From Erwinia typographi (GTDB lineage: Bacteria > Pseudomonadota > Gammaproteobacteria > Enterobacterales > Enterobacteriaceae): a stretch of 64,000 nt of DNA. Below the pieces are notes generated by a model. It worked only from the letters and a program-made list of their open reading frames with translations, ran no database searches and was not told the origin of the DNA. A program made the translations under genes and the position numbers. This document shows, piece after piece, positions 48,459 to 57,592 of the stretch; positions within the stretch are counted from its first letter, which is position 1; each line of letters opens with the position of its first letter. The stretch spans positions 119,049 to 183,048 of the forward strand of contig NZ_JRUQ01000055.1 in the NCBI RefSeq assembly GCF_000773975.1, read 5' to 3'.

Positions 48459-48944
48459 ATGGCTATTCCCTCTCACCTGTGGCTGAAAGATGATGGTGGA
48501 GCACTTATTAAAGGTTCATCTGACGCCAGATACCGTGAAGGAAGTATAGAAGTTATTGGTTTTGGGCACGGTTTACATATTCCAACAGATAACAATACAG
48601 GGAAGATTACAGGAACAAGAATTCATACGCCCATGATAATCGAAAAAGAGTTTGATAGTTCAACACCATACCTATACAAAGCAGTAGCAACAGGCCAATC
48701 ACTTCAAAGTGCTGAAATTAAATGGTACAAAATTAATGATGCAGGTCAGGAGGTGGAATACTTTAATATGTTTCTTGAAAATGTGAAAGTAGTCGCTGTT
48801 ACTCCTGTCATGTATAACACAAAAACAGTGGAAAAATGTAACCATATGGAGCGACTAGAGCTACGCTATGAGAAAATAACATGGAACTATGTAGACGGTA
48901 ATATTCAGTACACAGATGCATGGAATGAACGAACTACCGCTTGA
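48459..48944 (+). CDS. hcp: Hcp family type VI secretion tube protein (copy B)
   Basis: A 161-residue Hcp of canonical sequence (MAIPSHLWLKDDGGALIKGS, GQSLQSAEIKWYKINDAGQEVEYF). ATG 48459 follows AAAGGAG. No toxin follows: 190 bp of empty sequence separate it from the ROK gene. Instead the interrupted gene and DUF1493 lie upstream, the reverse of copy A's order. It differs from copy A at many positions, so this is not a recent duplication. Confidence 0.93.
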   Translation: MAIPSHLWLKDDGGALIKGSSDARYREGSIEVIGFGHGLHIPTDNNTGKITGTRIHTPMIIEKEFDSSTPYLYKAVATGQSLQSAEIKWYKINDAGQEVEYFNMFLENVKVVAVTPVMYNTKTVEKCNHMERLELRYEKITWNYVDGNIQYTDAWNERTTA

Positions 48945-49134
48945 TATCGAGAGGGGGGCCTCATATCTTGCGTGTATTCATTTGAGCGGTCTTTCCCATT
49001 TCAATATCGTTCATGCTTTTCTCAGATTCCAAAATAGCTAGTGATATAAGTGACTGTGCAGTCTATAGCTGTAAATGACATGTTCTCAATTATTCTCAGA
49101 GTCGACCCGACACCTGCCAGCAGTTTTTTCAGGA

Positions 49135-50370
49135 TCAGGCACTCCCTTCGCCTTCAACATACAAATAGCCGATCCCAAGGATCTGGCTGGCGCGATCGAG
49201 CTGACCAAACTGAATGTGGGTTGCTTTGATTTTCGGGCTGTCCTGCTGGTCAAACGGGTTGAAGGCAATCTGCTGCACCAGCGTTTTACGCCAGGATTCG
49301 CCAAAGGCACAGCTGCGGCCGTAAAGCCAAATCTGATTAATATTCAGAATATTAAGGAAATTATACAGACTCATACCGATTGCTTTTGCCGACTGTTCCA
49401 CCCAGTCCTGAATCCAGGGTTCCCCCGCATGCCACTCACGCAGAAGCTGCGCAGTGCCGGGCGTGGCGTGATTTTGCGTATGCAACCGCGCCTGCTGCTT
49501 GAGCGCGGAAAGAGACGCCACCGTTTCCAGACAGCCATGGCGGCCACAGCTGCACGGCGCACCGTTAGGGTCGAGGATGGTGTGGCCTATTTGCCCGCTA
49601 CCGTACAGGCTTCCGCGATAAATTAGCCCGTTAATGACGAAGGAAGAACCGATGCCGTAATCGACATTAATCACGCAGAAGTCAGCCTGATGGCCGCTGT
49701 TCAGCCACTTCTCCGCCAGCGCCAGCATCACGCAGTCATTATCCACCCGCACCTGGACACCCAGCCGCTCTTCCAGCAGATACTTTAACTCAACCGGCTT
49801 CTTCCATGCCGCCTGCGGCATATGCTGCGAAACGCCCGTCACCGGGTCAACCTGCCCATGTACGGCCAGCGCCAGATTGATGGTGCGATCGGGCCAGCGC
49901 CTGCGCTGCTGCTGCCACAGCGCTTCAATCTCATCCAGCAACTGTTCGGGTCTGGCAATAGCGATCGCCCGATGCTGATACTCCCCCTGAGGTATCAGCC
50001 TGGCATCGGCAATCAGGCACTCAATGCGGGTTGGCGTAATGTTCATGCACAGCGTCCAGTCACCCGACTCCGGGAGCTGAAAACTGCCGCTATTTTGTCC
50101 ACGATTGCTCAGATTCTGGCTGGAATGCCACAGCCGCCCCTCGTCCACCAGCTCCTGCAAGATTTTCCCGGCTGCGGGCGTCGACAGGCCGGTAAGCCGC
50201 GCCATCTGCGATTTACTCAGACGCTTATGTCGCCACATCTGACGCATAAATAGCTGTTTATTGAGATGACGTATCTGCTGATTATTCAGTCCGCTGCTAA
50301 GCATCTGCCCGTTTCTCCTCATGCGGTTATGCAGCATGCCCATACTGGCAAGGTCGGGCAAGTCATTCAC
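49135..50370 (-). CDS. ROK-family transcriptional regulator (NagC/Mlc-like)
   Basis: A 411-residue regulator with N-terminal winged helix (LSKSQMARLTGLSTPAAGKILQELVDEG) and a ROK sugar-binding domain. The zinc motif CSCGRHGCLE and GQIGHTILDPNG are present; GIGSSFVINGLIYRGSLYG is the phosphate-binding region. It is divergent from the five-gene operon at 50483 and probably represses it in the absence of a sugar signal. Confidence 0.88.
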   Translation of the reverse strand: MNDLPDLASMGMLHNRMRRNGQMLSSGLNNQQIRHLNKQLFMRQMWRHKRLSKSQMARLTGLSTPAAGKILQELVDEGRLWHSSQNLSNRGQNSGSFQLPESGDWTLCMNITPTRIECLIADARLIPQGEYQHRAIAIARPEQLLDEIEALWQQQRRRWPDRTINLALAVHGQVDPVTGVSQHMPQAAWKKPVELKYLLEERLGVQVRVDNDCVMLALAEKWLNSGHQADFCVINVDYGIGSSFVINGLIYRGSLYGSGQIGHTILDPNGAPCSCGRHGCLETVASLSALKQQARLHTQNHATPGTAQLLREWHAGEPWIQDWVEQSAKAIGMSLYNFLNILNINQIWLYGRSCAFGESWRKTLVQQIAFNPFDQQDSPKIKATHIQFGQLDRASQILGIGYLYVEGEGSA

Positions 50371-50482
50371 TGAGTTTACTAAACACTGTTAACTATGTTC
50401 TGTGACCCGCTCTTCAACCACCGCTGAGACTTTCCGCCAGAATTCAGCCTGACCATCGACAACCGTATGAGGAAAATCACCG

Positions 50483-51373
50483 ATGCGCTTCACTCTTCGC
50501 CCCCGGCAACAGCTGGCTGACGAACTGTCTTTTACCCAGGTCCCGGAAAATGCGCTGGCCGTCTGGAGTCTGGGGCAGTCCGGGATGGTGCTGAAAAACG
50601 CGGCGGGCGATCTGCTGGCTATCGATCCTTATTTAAGCGATGCCATTGAACGAAATAATCCGGGGACCGAATTCGTTCGCCTGTTTCCGCCGGTCTTGCC
50701 GCCTGAGGCGCTGAAAGTCTGCGATGCGGTGCTGATCAGCCATTTTCACGATGACCACATGGACAGGGCCACGCTGGAGCCGCTGGCTGCTGCTGCGCCC
50801 ACCATGCCGTTCTGGATACCTTCGCCAGATGCCACAACGCTGAGGCAAGACAATCCTCACTTACGCGACAACGTCAGGGCGGCCATTACCGGGGAAGCTT
50901 TCCAGATTGGCGCGTTTCAGGTGCTGCCCATTGCCGCCGCCCACAGCGAGTATGAAAAAAACGCCGAAGGACACGATCGTTTTCTCGGCTACTTCATCAC
51001 CTGTGGCGAGATCCGCTTCTGGCACAGCGGCGACACGCTGGTCACCGCAGAATTGCAGGCAGAGATGCAACAGCTTGCGCCCGACATCGCCGTTTTACCG
51101 ATTAACGGCGGTGATTATGCGCGAGGCGCTCGTGGGATCCTGCCCAATATGAGTTTTCGTGATGCCGCAGACTTAAATCACCAGCTTGGCTGCGATCTGC
51201 TGCTGCCCTGTCACTACGACCTGTTCAGCTGTAACCGCGACAACCCCGCCTGGTTCGTGGATTACATCATGAAGCGTTATCCCGGCGATAAATTTCACCT
51301 GATGATGCCGGGAGAGCGGCTGCTTTATCTGAAGGAGAGAGACCACCAGGAAAGCCTCCGGCACGCTCGCTGA
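50483..51373 (+). CDS. UlaG-like metallo-beta-lactamase-fold hydrolase
   Basis: The 296-residue enzyme has the metal-binding HFHDDHMD motif near residue 90, a second histidine in FWHSGDTL and PCHYDLF near the end. UlaG-type members hydrolyse lactones such as L-ascorbate 6-phosphate; this protein is about 60 residues shorter than UlaG. It opens the operon, so a sugar lactone made by the downstream dehydrogenases may be its substrate. Confidence 0.82.
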   Translation: MRFTLRPRQQLADELSFTQVPENALAVWSLGQSGMVLKNAAGDLLAIDPYLSDAIERNNPGTEFVRLFPPVLPPEALKVCDAVLISHFHDDHMDRATLEPLAAAAPTMPFWIPSPDATTLRQDNPHLRDNVRAAITGEAFQIGAFQVLPIAAAHSEYEKNAEGHDRFLGYFITCGEIRFWHSGDTLVTAELQAEMQQLAPDIAVLPINGGDYARGARGILPNMSFRDAADLNHQLGCDLLLPCHYDLFSCNRDNPAWFVDYIMKRYPGDKFHLMMPGERLLYLKERDHQESLRHAR

Positions 51374-51429
51374 GCCGCCGGAAAAGACCAACCCTAACGC
51401 ACGACTATAACGACCGAAGGGAAAAACCT

Positions 51430-52746
51430 GTGACCAACCCATCCTCTGCTCACCCAATACTGAACCGGCTTGGCATTCCGCCCGGCCTTGCAATGGGCTA
51501 TATCGCGGTGCTGATCTTTATGATCGGCGACGGCGTAGAGTCCAACTATCTGGCTCCCTATCTGGAACAGAACGGTTTCTCGCTGGATATCGCAGCCACG
51601 GTGATCGCCTTCTACGGCATTACCGTAACGCTCGGTTCCTGGCTGGCCGGTTCTCTTTCCACCCTCTATGGGCCGCGCCGCGTGATGCTGCTGGGCGCGG
51701 CTATCTGGATTATCTTTGAGATCCTGTTCCTCAGCTTCGCCTTACCGAATAAGAGCGTGGTCCTGACCGCGCTGACCTACGGCCTGCGCGGCGTAGCTTA
51801 TCCAATGTTTGCCTATGCCTTTCTGGTATGGATTCAGGCCGCGGCGCCGGCAGAGATGCGCGGTTCAGCCACCGGCTGGTTCTGGCTGGCGTTTACCGGT
51901 GGGCTACCCACGCTGGGTTCGCTGGTTGCCATCTTCTCTATCAAGGTCATTGGCGAATATGCCACCTTCTGGCTGTCGCTATGCCTGGTAGCTCTTGGCG
52001 CGCTGCTGATGCTGGTGGCGGTGAAAGAGCGAACCGGGCGTGCGCCGCTGTTGGACCCCGCGCACCGCAGCCAGAGCAAGCTGCAAACGCTGATGGGCGG
52101 TATTGATATCCTCTGGCGTCGCCCGCGCATTGCCGCAGCGGCGGTGGTGCGTATCATCAACACCACTCCCTATTTTGGCTTTTTTATCTTTTTACCGGGG
52201 TTCTTCACCAAAATCGGCTTCAGTCAGACCGAATATCTGACGCTGATCACCATCATGGGCCTGGTCGGCATGAGCTTTAACCCGGTGATCGGCAAGCTGA
52301 GCGATCGGATTGGCTGGCGTCGCGTGCTGACCTTCTTCGGCGGCATCGGTTCGGCTATCTCGATGCTGCTGATGTACTTCGTCCCGCAGTGGAGTCACGG
52401 CAACTTTTTCCTCAGCGTGGTGTTCGCCTGCCTTTATGGCATTACGCTGTGCGGTTATGTTCCTGCCGCCGCACTGTTTTCCTCGCTGTGCGATAAGAAG
52501 GACAAAGGGAACTCGATGGCGATTTACTGTTTTGCGGCGGGGCTGTCTACCTTCTTCGGCCCGGCACTGTACGGCATTCTGAATGCGCTGTTTGGCACCG
52601 CCGGCGTTATCTGGGTTTACGCCTCGCTGTATATCGTCAGCGCACTGATCTCCTGGTTCTTCCTGCTCAGCCCACTCGATCCCGGTGAGCAAAACAACCC
52701 GGCAGCGGCACGAGTACGCATACTGGATTCAGCGGTCTCTGATTAA
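51430..52746 (+). CDS. MFS transporter, polyol permease type
   Basis: A 438-residue, 12-segment carrier. MGYIAVLIFMIGDGVESNYLAPYLEQ, YGLRGVAYPMFAYAFLVW, SATGWFWLAFTGG and RIINTTPYFGFFIF closely recall ribitol and D-arabinitol permeases. The start is GTG 51430 after GAAGGG. It probably brings in the operon's substrate, likely a polyol or related sugar acid. Confidence 0.85.
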   Translation: MTNPSSAHPILNRLGIPPGLAMGYIAVLIFMIGDGVESNYLAPYLEQNGFSLDIAATVIAFYGITVTLGSWLAGSLSTLYGPRRVMLLGAAIWIIFEILFLSFALPNKSVVLTALTYGLRGVAYPMFAYAFLVWIQAAAPAEMRGSATGWFWLAFTGGLPTLGSLVAIFSIKVIGEYATFWLSLCLVALGALLMLVAVKERTGRAPLLDPAHRSQSKLQTLMGGIDILWRRPRIAAAAVVRIINTTPYFGFFIFLPGFFTKIGFSQTEYLTLITIMGLVGMSFNPVIGKLSDRIGWRRVLTFFGGIGSAISMLLMYFVPQWSHGNFFLSVVFACLYGITLCGYVPAAALFSSLCDKKDKGNSMAIYCFAAGLSTFFGPALYGILNALFGTAGVIWVYASLYIVSALISWFFLLSPLDPGEQNNPAAARVRILDSAVSD

Positions 52747-52757
52747 AGGAATATTCG

Positions 52758-54404
52758 ATGAGCAACTATGACTACATCATTGTCGGCGGCGGCAGCTCTG
52801 GCTGCATCGTCGCCGCCAGACTGGTGCGTGAGCAGGGCGCTCGCGTCCTGCTGCTGGAGGCGGGCAGCGGGCGCTACGACCCGGTGCTGAAAATGCCGGC
52901 TGGCTATATGAAATTCCTCGCCAGCGATGCTTACCTGACGATGCATCAGACCGAGCCGCAGCCGCAGCTGGACGGCAGGGGAGTGATTGTGCCGCAGGCA
53001 AAAGTGCTGGGCGGCGGCTCTACCGTCAACGCCATGGTTTATATGCGGGGCCATGAGCAGGACTATGCTGACTGGAACAGCGCTATCGACGGTAGCGGTA
53101 TTGACTGGTCATTTTCTTCGCTGCTGCCGCATTTTATGGCGATTGAGGATAACGACCACCTCGGCGCTCCCTTCCATGGCGTAGGCGGGCCGATGAAGGT
53201 CTCCCACCTCGGCCATTTCAGTCCGCTCAGTCGGGCTTACGTTAAGGCAATGCAGGGGCTGGGCATTCCCTACACGCCGGACTTCAATAACGGCAATCCC
53301 TTTGGCGTCGGCTTTATGCAACACACCATTGACTGGACAACGCGCAAGCGTTGCAGCGTAGTGGACGCTTTTATCACCCCGCTGCAAAACGACCCGAATC
53401 TGACCATTGAAACGCATGCCAGCGTCAGCGAAGTCCTGTTTGCAGGGGATAAAGCCGTTGGCGTGGCGTACCGACGCCAGGGCAAAGAAAAGCGGGCAGA
53501 GGCCAGCCGTGAGGTGATCCTGGCGGCGGGCGCTTACCAGACGCCGAAGCTGCTGATGCTGTCCGGCATCGGTCCGGAAGCGGAACTGGCGCGGCACGAG
53601 ATTGCACTGCGCCATGCGCTGCCCGGCGTAGGCCGGAACCTTCAGGACCATTATGAAGTTCCGGTTGTTGCTACCACTAACGGTGCGTTTGGCTACTACG
53701 GGCAGGACAAAGGCTGGCCGCTGATCAAAGCCGGGTTGCAGTATCTGCTGTTTAAATCCGGACCGGTCACCACTACCGGCGTCGAAACCTGCGCCTTCTT
53801 CAACCCAACCGACTTCCGGGCCACGCCAACCATTCAGATGTTTTGCGTGCCAACTATCTATCTGGATCGTGACGTGCTGGGCGCCGATCCTGATCATGGC
53901 GTTACGGTCAACTCCCTGCTGCTGCGCCCGAAGGCTACCGGCAGCGTGACGCTGCGTAACCGCGACCCCGTCGCGCCGCCACAGGTCGATACGCAAATAT
54001 TTGGTCATCCTGATGACCTGGCTACCACCCTGGGCGGCCTCCGCTTCGCGCGAAAAGTGATTGCCGCAGAACCCCTGCGCGGCATGGTGGCCAAAGAGAT
54101 CTTCCCCGGCCCGGATATTTCCTCAGAGGAAGACATCGCCGCCCATTGCCGGAGAATGGTGAAAACGGGCTATCACCCGGTAGGAACTTGCCGCATGGGC
54201 AGGGATGACGATCCTCTGGCGGTGCTGCATCCAGATTTGCGCGTGCGTGGCGTGCAAAACCTGCGGGTAGTGGATGCTTCAATGATGCCTAACATTATCA
54301 GCGGCAACACTAATGCCATTGTGATGGCCGTTGCGCATCGCGCGGCCGATTTGATTATGGGTAACGAACGCCTGCAATCTGAACAGCAGGAGGCGGTGGC
54401 ATGA
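52758..54404 (+). CDS. GMC-family FAD oxidoreductase, choline dehydrogenase-like
   Basis: A 548-residue flavoprotein. It has the FAD dinucleotide motif (IIVGGGSSGCIVAARLV), VPQAKVLGGGSTVNAMVYMRG, ILAAGAYQTPKLLMLSGIGP and the C-terminal catalytic His (YHPVGTCRMG) with NAIVMAVAHRAADLI. It oxidises an alcohol, in this setting probably a polyol hydroxyl. Its stop overlaps the M24 gene start (ATGA). Confidence 0.9.
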   Translation: MSNYDYIIVGGGSSGCIVAARLVREQGARVLLLEAGSGRYDPVLKMPAGYMKFLASDAYLTMHQTEPQPQLDGRGVIVPQAKVLGGGSTVNAMVYMRGHEQDYADWNSAIDGSGIDWSFSSLLPHFMAIEDNDHLGAPFHGVGGPMKVSHLGHFSPLSRAYVKAMQGLGIPYTPDFNNGNPFGVGFMQHTIDWTTRKRCSVVDAFITPLQNDPNLTIETHASVSEVLFAGDKAVGVAYRRQGKEKRAEASREVILAAGAYQTPKLLMLSGIGPEAELARHEIALRHALPGVGRNLQDHYEVPVVATTNGAFGYYGQDKGWPLIKAGLQYLLFKSGPVTTTGVETCAFFNPTDFRATPTIQMFCVPTIYLDRDVLGADPDHGVTVNSLLLRPKATGSVTLRNRDPVAPPQVDTQIFGHPDDLATTLGGLRFARKVIAAEPLRGMVAKEIFPGPDISSEEDIAAHCRRMVKTGYHPVGTCRMGRDDDPLAVLHPDLRVRGVQNLRVVDASMMPNIISGNTNAIVMAVAHRAADLIMGNERLQSEQQEAVA

Positions 54405-55483
54405 CGGATAAACTTCAACGCCTGCGGCAAGCCCTGACGGAGCAACAGCTCGAGGGGCTACTGCTTACCCGCCGCGATAACATCGCCTGGCTGACCGAGG
54501 GAGCCTCCTTTTACGTGGTCGACCGGGCTGAAACTGGCGTTGCCAGCCTGCTGATCGCCGCAGATGCCGTAACGCTAATCGCGCCGGAGAATGAACTGCC
54601 GCGAATTCTGGCAGAGGAATCGCTCCCTTTTGGCGTCATCACGCTGAGCTACCCCTGGTATCGTTCACTGGCGGACGTGCTGGCTGACTTGTCACCGGGC
54701 CGGCTGGGAAGCGATATGCCGGTTGTCAACGCGCGTGACGTGCAGGCGGAGCTGGTACAGTTGCGTATCGGGCTGAATCCTGCCGAACGTGAACGTTTCG
54801 CGCAATTAGGCAAAGAGGTGGCACAGGTTGTTGAAACGGTGGCGCGTCGCGTGCGGTCGGGAATGACCGAGCAGGCGGTAGAAGCCGACATTTATGCCGC
54901 CTGCCTGCCGCTGGCTATTCGTCCCGTGTGCACGCTGATAGCCGCCGATCGGCGCATCAGCCAGTTTAAACATCCCGTGCCTGGGCCGACGCAGCTTCAG
55001 CGGCAAATGCTGATAACCCTCGGGGCTGAGCGGGAGGGGCTGAATATCAGTATCACCAGGATGGTACACGTTGGTGAACCTTCGGCCGCGAGCCGCCAGC
55101 ATTTAATCACGCTGGCTGAAATCCATGCAGATATCCTCGCCGCATCAGAACCGGGCCGCCGCTGGCAGGATATTTTCCGCGCTATCAAGGCCAGCTACGC
55201 CCGTCACGGCTTTCCCGATGCCTGGCAGGCGCATCATCAGGGCGGCCCCGCTGGCTATGGCTGTCGGGATTTTATTATCACTGAAGAAACGCCGGGTAAC
55301 CTGAGTGAAAACCAGGCCCTCGCGTGGAACCCGACGCTTCCGGGCGTGAAAAGTGAAGAGACGGTGCTACTCACGGCGACAGGCCAGCAGCGCCTGACCG
55401 ATAGCGGCGCGTGGCCGACTATTACCGTCACTCGCGGTGAAAACGTCTGGCACTTCGCCGACTGGCTGGTCATCAAGCCTTAA
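54401..55483 (+). CDS. M24 (creatinase/aminopeptidase P-fold) protein without the usual metal ligands
   Basis: The 360-residue protein has the N-terminal creatinase domain and a pita-bread C-terminal domain. Metallopeptidases of the fold bind two metals through D-D-H-E-E. Here the D-x-G...S-D-x-T-R region reads ITLGAEREGLNISITR: both aspartates are replaced (Thr206, Ser218). The first glutamate's place is N310 in WNPTLPG, while E320 remains. The HQGGPAGYG motif holds a histidine (His279). It may be a metal-free enzyme like creatinase, or non-catalytic. It sits between GMC and SDR genes, coupled to both. Confidence 0.82.
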   Translation: MTDKLQRLRQALTEQQLEGLLLTRRDNIAWLTEGASFYVVDRAETGVASLLIAADAVTLIAPENELPRILAEESLPFGVITLSYPWYRSLADVLADLSPGRLGSDMPVVNARDVQAELVQLRIGLNPAERERFAQLGKEVAQVVETVARRVRSGMTEQAVEADIYAACLPLAIRPVCTLIAADRRISQFKHPVPGPTQLQRQMLITLGAEREGLNISITRMVHVGEPSAASRQHLITLAEIHADILAASEPGRRWQDIFRAIKASYARHGFPDAWQAHHQGGPAGYGCRDFIITEETPGNLSENQALAWNPTLPGVKSEETVLLTATGQQRLTDSGAWPTITVTRGENVWHFADWLVIKP

Positions 55484-55499
55484 CGGACAGGAAAAAGTT

Positions 55500-56279
55500 A
55501 TGTCAGAACGACTGAAAGGAAAAACGGCTATCGTCACCGGCGCGGCCAGCGGTATCGGCAGCGCGATTGCCGAATTATTTGCTCAGGAAGGGGCACAGCT
55601 GGCGCTGCTGGATTTGAATTCCGCTGCCTGTGAATCGCTGGCGGCGCGCCTGCAGCGGGAAACGGAGCGGCAGTGTATTGCGCTTCGGGTCGACGTGACC
55701 GACGCGGCAAGGATTAATGCCTGCGTGCAGGAAATCGAAGCCGGCCTGGGCGCAGCTGATATTCTGATCAACTGCGCGGGGATTAATGTCTTCCGCGATC
55801 CGCTCAGCCTGAGCGAAGAAGACTGGCAGCGCTGCCTGTCGGTTAATTTACGCGGCCCGCTGAACGGGATACGCGCAGTGCTACCGGCTATGCTGGCTCG
55901 GCAGTACGGCAATATTGTCAATATTGCCTCGGTGCACGGCCATAAAATCATTCCCGGCACCTTTCCCTACCCGGTAGCCAAGCACGGGCTGATTGGTCTG
56001 ACCCGTTCACTGGGAGTGGAATATGCCAGTCAGGGCATCCGCATCAATAGCGTTTCGCCGGGGCTGATTCTGACGCCTTCGGCCGAAGAGTGGCTTGAAA
56101 GCTGCCCGGACCCTGAGGCCGAACGCCAGCGCCAGCGCGATCTTCTGCCCTGTAAGCGCATCGGTGAGCCGAAAGAGGTGGCCTACACCGCGTTATTTCT
56201 GGCCTCGGATGAAGCGCGCTTTATTAACGCCACGGATATCGTGATGGACGGCGGCCGCAGCCAGATCTATCACGACTGA
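55500..56279 (+). CDS. SDR-family oxidoreductase
   Basis: A 259-residue classical short-chain dehydrogenase with VTGAASGIGSAIAELFA, NCAG, catalytic Ser in IASVHGHKI and YPVAKHGL. The place of the usual Y-x-x-x-K is Y-P-V-A-K, so it is intact. ATG 55500 is used; the longer frame overlaps the M24 gene. It ends the ROK-regulated operon and probably acts on a sugar or polyol. Confidence 0.9.
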   Translation: MSERLKGKTAIVTGAASGIGSAIAELFAQEGAQLALLDLNSAACESLAARLQRETERQCIALRVDVTDAARINACVQEIEAGLGAADILINCAGINVFRDPLSLSEEDWQRCLSVNLRGPLNGIRAVLPAMLARQYGNIVNIASVHGHKIIPGTFPYPVAKHGLIGLTRSLGVEYASQGIRINSVSPGLILTPSAEEWLESCPDPEAERQRQRDLLPCKRIGEPKEVAYTALFLASDEARFINATDIVMDGGRSQIYHD

Positions 56280-56290
56280 GCGGATAAGCT

Positions 56291-56335
56291 GCGTCGGGCT
56301 GGTCAAGCTAAGTCTTCAGCCCGACGCAATGTTTT
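56291..56335 (+). terminator. Terminator of the GMC/SDR operon
   Basis: GCGTCGGGCT and AGCCCGACGC form a perfect 10-bp stem with a 17-nt loop, then TGTTTTG. Confidence 0.75.
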
Positions 56336-56403
56336 GTAAAAACCGTCCCATCATTACCCTCCTTCGCTAGATTTAACGGACATAGCCATTCAGGAGAGAA
56401 GGT

Positions 56404-57519
56404 ATGTCTCGTTTATTTTCCGTTACCTTGCTGACCAGCGTCATCGTGCTGGCGCCGCCGGTCTTTGCCGAAAGAATCAGCGTGGAACAGTTGCAGCAGG
56501 GGCTGGACCATCCCTGGGCCGTGGCCTTTCTGCCCGATCATCAGGGACTGCTGTTGACCGAGCGCTCTGGGCAACTGCGCCACTGGCAGCAGGGCAAAGG
56601 CCTGTCTCAACCGATTTCTGGCGTACCGCAAGTATGGGCGCAGCGGCAGGGCGGCCTGCTGGATGTGGTGCTGGCGCCAGACTTCAGCCAGAACCGCCAC
56701 GTCTATCTGACCTGGACAGAAGCCGACCATGCTGGTCGGGCAGGGGCGATGGTGGGGTACGGTACGCTCAGCAAAGATTTAACCCAGCTGACGGACTTCA
56801 GGACGATCCTCAGCCAGCAGCCGAAGCTCTCCAGCGGCGCTAACCTCGGCTCAAGGTTGGCTTTCGACCGGGCTGGCTATCTCTATGTCTCCTTTGGCGA
56901 TAACTTTCAGGCTGGGTCGGCCCAGGATCTGGGGGCGCTGACCGGTAAAATTATCCGCCTGAATGCTGACGGCACTGTTCCTCAAGACAACCCGTTCTTA
57001 GGCCGGAAGGGAGCAAGAGCCGAGATCTGGAGCTATGGTATGCGCAACCCGCAGGGGCTTGCCTGGAACCCGTGGCGTCAGGAAATCTGGGAAAGCGAAC
57101 ATGGTCCCCGCGGCGGGGATGAGGTCAATATCCCTCGTAAAGGTCAGAACTACGGCTGGCCGCTGGCGACCTGGGGAATTGATTACAGCGGGGAGAAAGT
57201 GCCGGGCTCAAAAGGCGGTAAGGTTGCCGGCACCGTTCAACCTGTATTTTGGTGGAAGGTCTCACCGGCCCTGAGCGGGATGGCATTTTATAACAGTGAC
57301 CGTTTCCCGCAGTGGAAAAACTCGCTGTTTATTGGCGCACTAAAGGGGGAAAGCCTGATCCGTCTGACCGTCGACGGCGAACGCGTCGAGGAAAAAGAGC
57401 GGCTGCTCAAGGATCGGGGCGAGCGAATTCGTGACGTGCGCGTCGGGCCGGACGGGTATTTATACGTCCTGACCGATGCGTCTGACGGCAGGCTGCTTAA
57501 AGTTGGCGTGGAAAAATAG
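56404..57519 (+). CDS. yliI: PQQ-dependent aldose sugar dehydrogenase YliI
   Basis: A 371-residue periplasmic six-bladed beta-propeller with a signal peptide (ending PPVFA-ERIS). Typical segments are LDHPWAVAFLPD, MRNPQGLAWNP, WESEHGPRGGDEVN and the PQQ/calcium region QNYGWPLATWG. It oxidises aldoses in the periplasm if PQQ is available. It is the next backbone gene after the ROK operon. Confidence 0.93.
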   Translation: MSRLFSVTLLTSVIVLAPPVFAERISVEQLQQGLDHPWAVAFLPDHQGLLLTERSGQLRHWQQGKGLSQPISGVPQVWAQRQGGLLDVVLAPDFSQNRHVYLTWTEADHAGRAGAMVGYGTLSKDLTQLTDFRTILSQQPKLSSGANLGSRLAFDRAGYLYVSFGDNFQAGSAQDLGALTGKIIRLNADGTVPQDNPFLGRKGARAEIWSYGMRNPQGLAWNPWRQEIWESEHGPRGGDEVNIPRKGQNYGWPLATWGIDYSGEKVPGSKGGKVAGTVQPVFWWKVSPALSGMAFYNSDRFPQWKNSLFIGALKGESLIRLTVDGERVEEKERLLKDRGERIRDVRVGPDGYLYVLTDASDGRLLKVGVEK

Positions 57520-57542
57520 CGGGAAATGAGTGACGGGTTATC

Positions 57543-57584
57543 GCAAAATCTGGAACGTCAGTCGCCTGACGTGCCAGATTTTGC
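57543..57584. terminator. Bidirectional terminator between yliI and the HAD gene
   Basis: GCAAAATCTGG and CCAGATTTTGC arms enclose CGTCAG/CTGACG around a TCGC loop. The A/T ends on both sides let it end transcripts from either converging gene. Confidence 0.78.
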
Positions 57585-57592
57585 AGAAAAGA

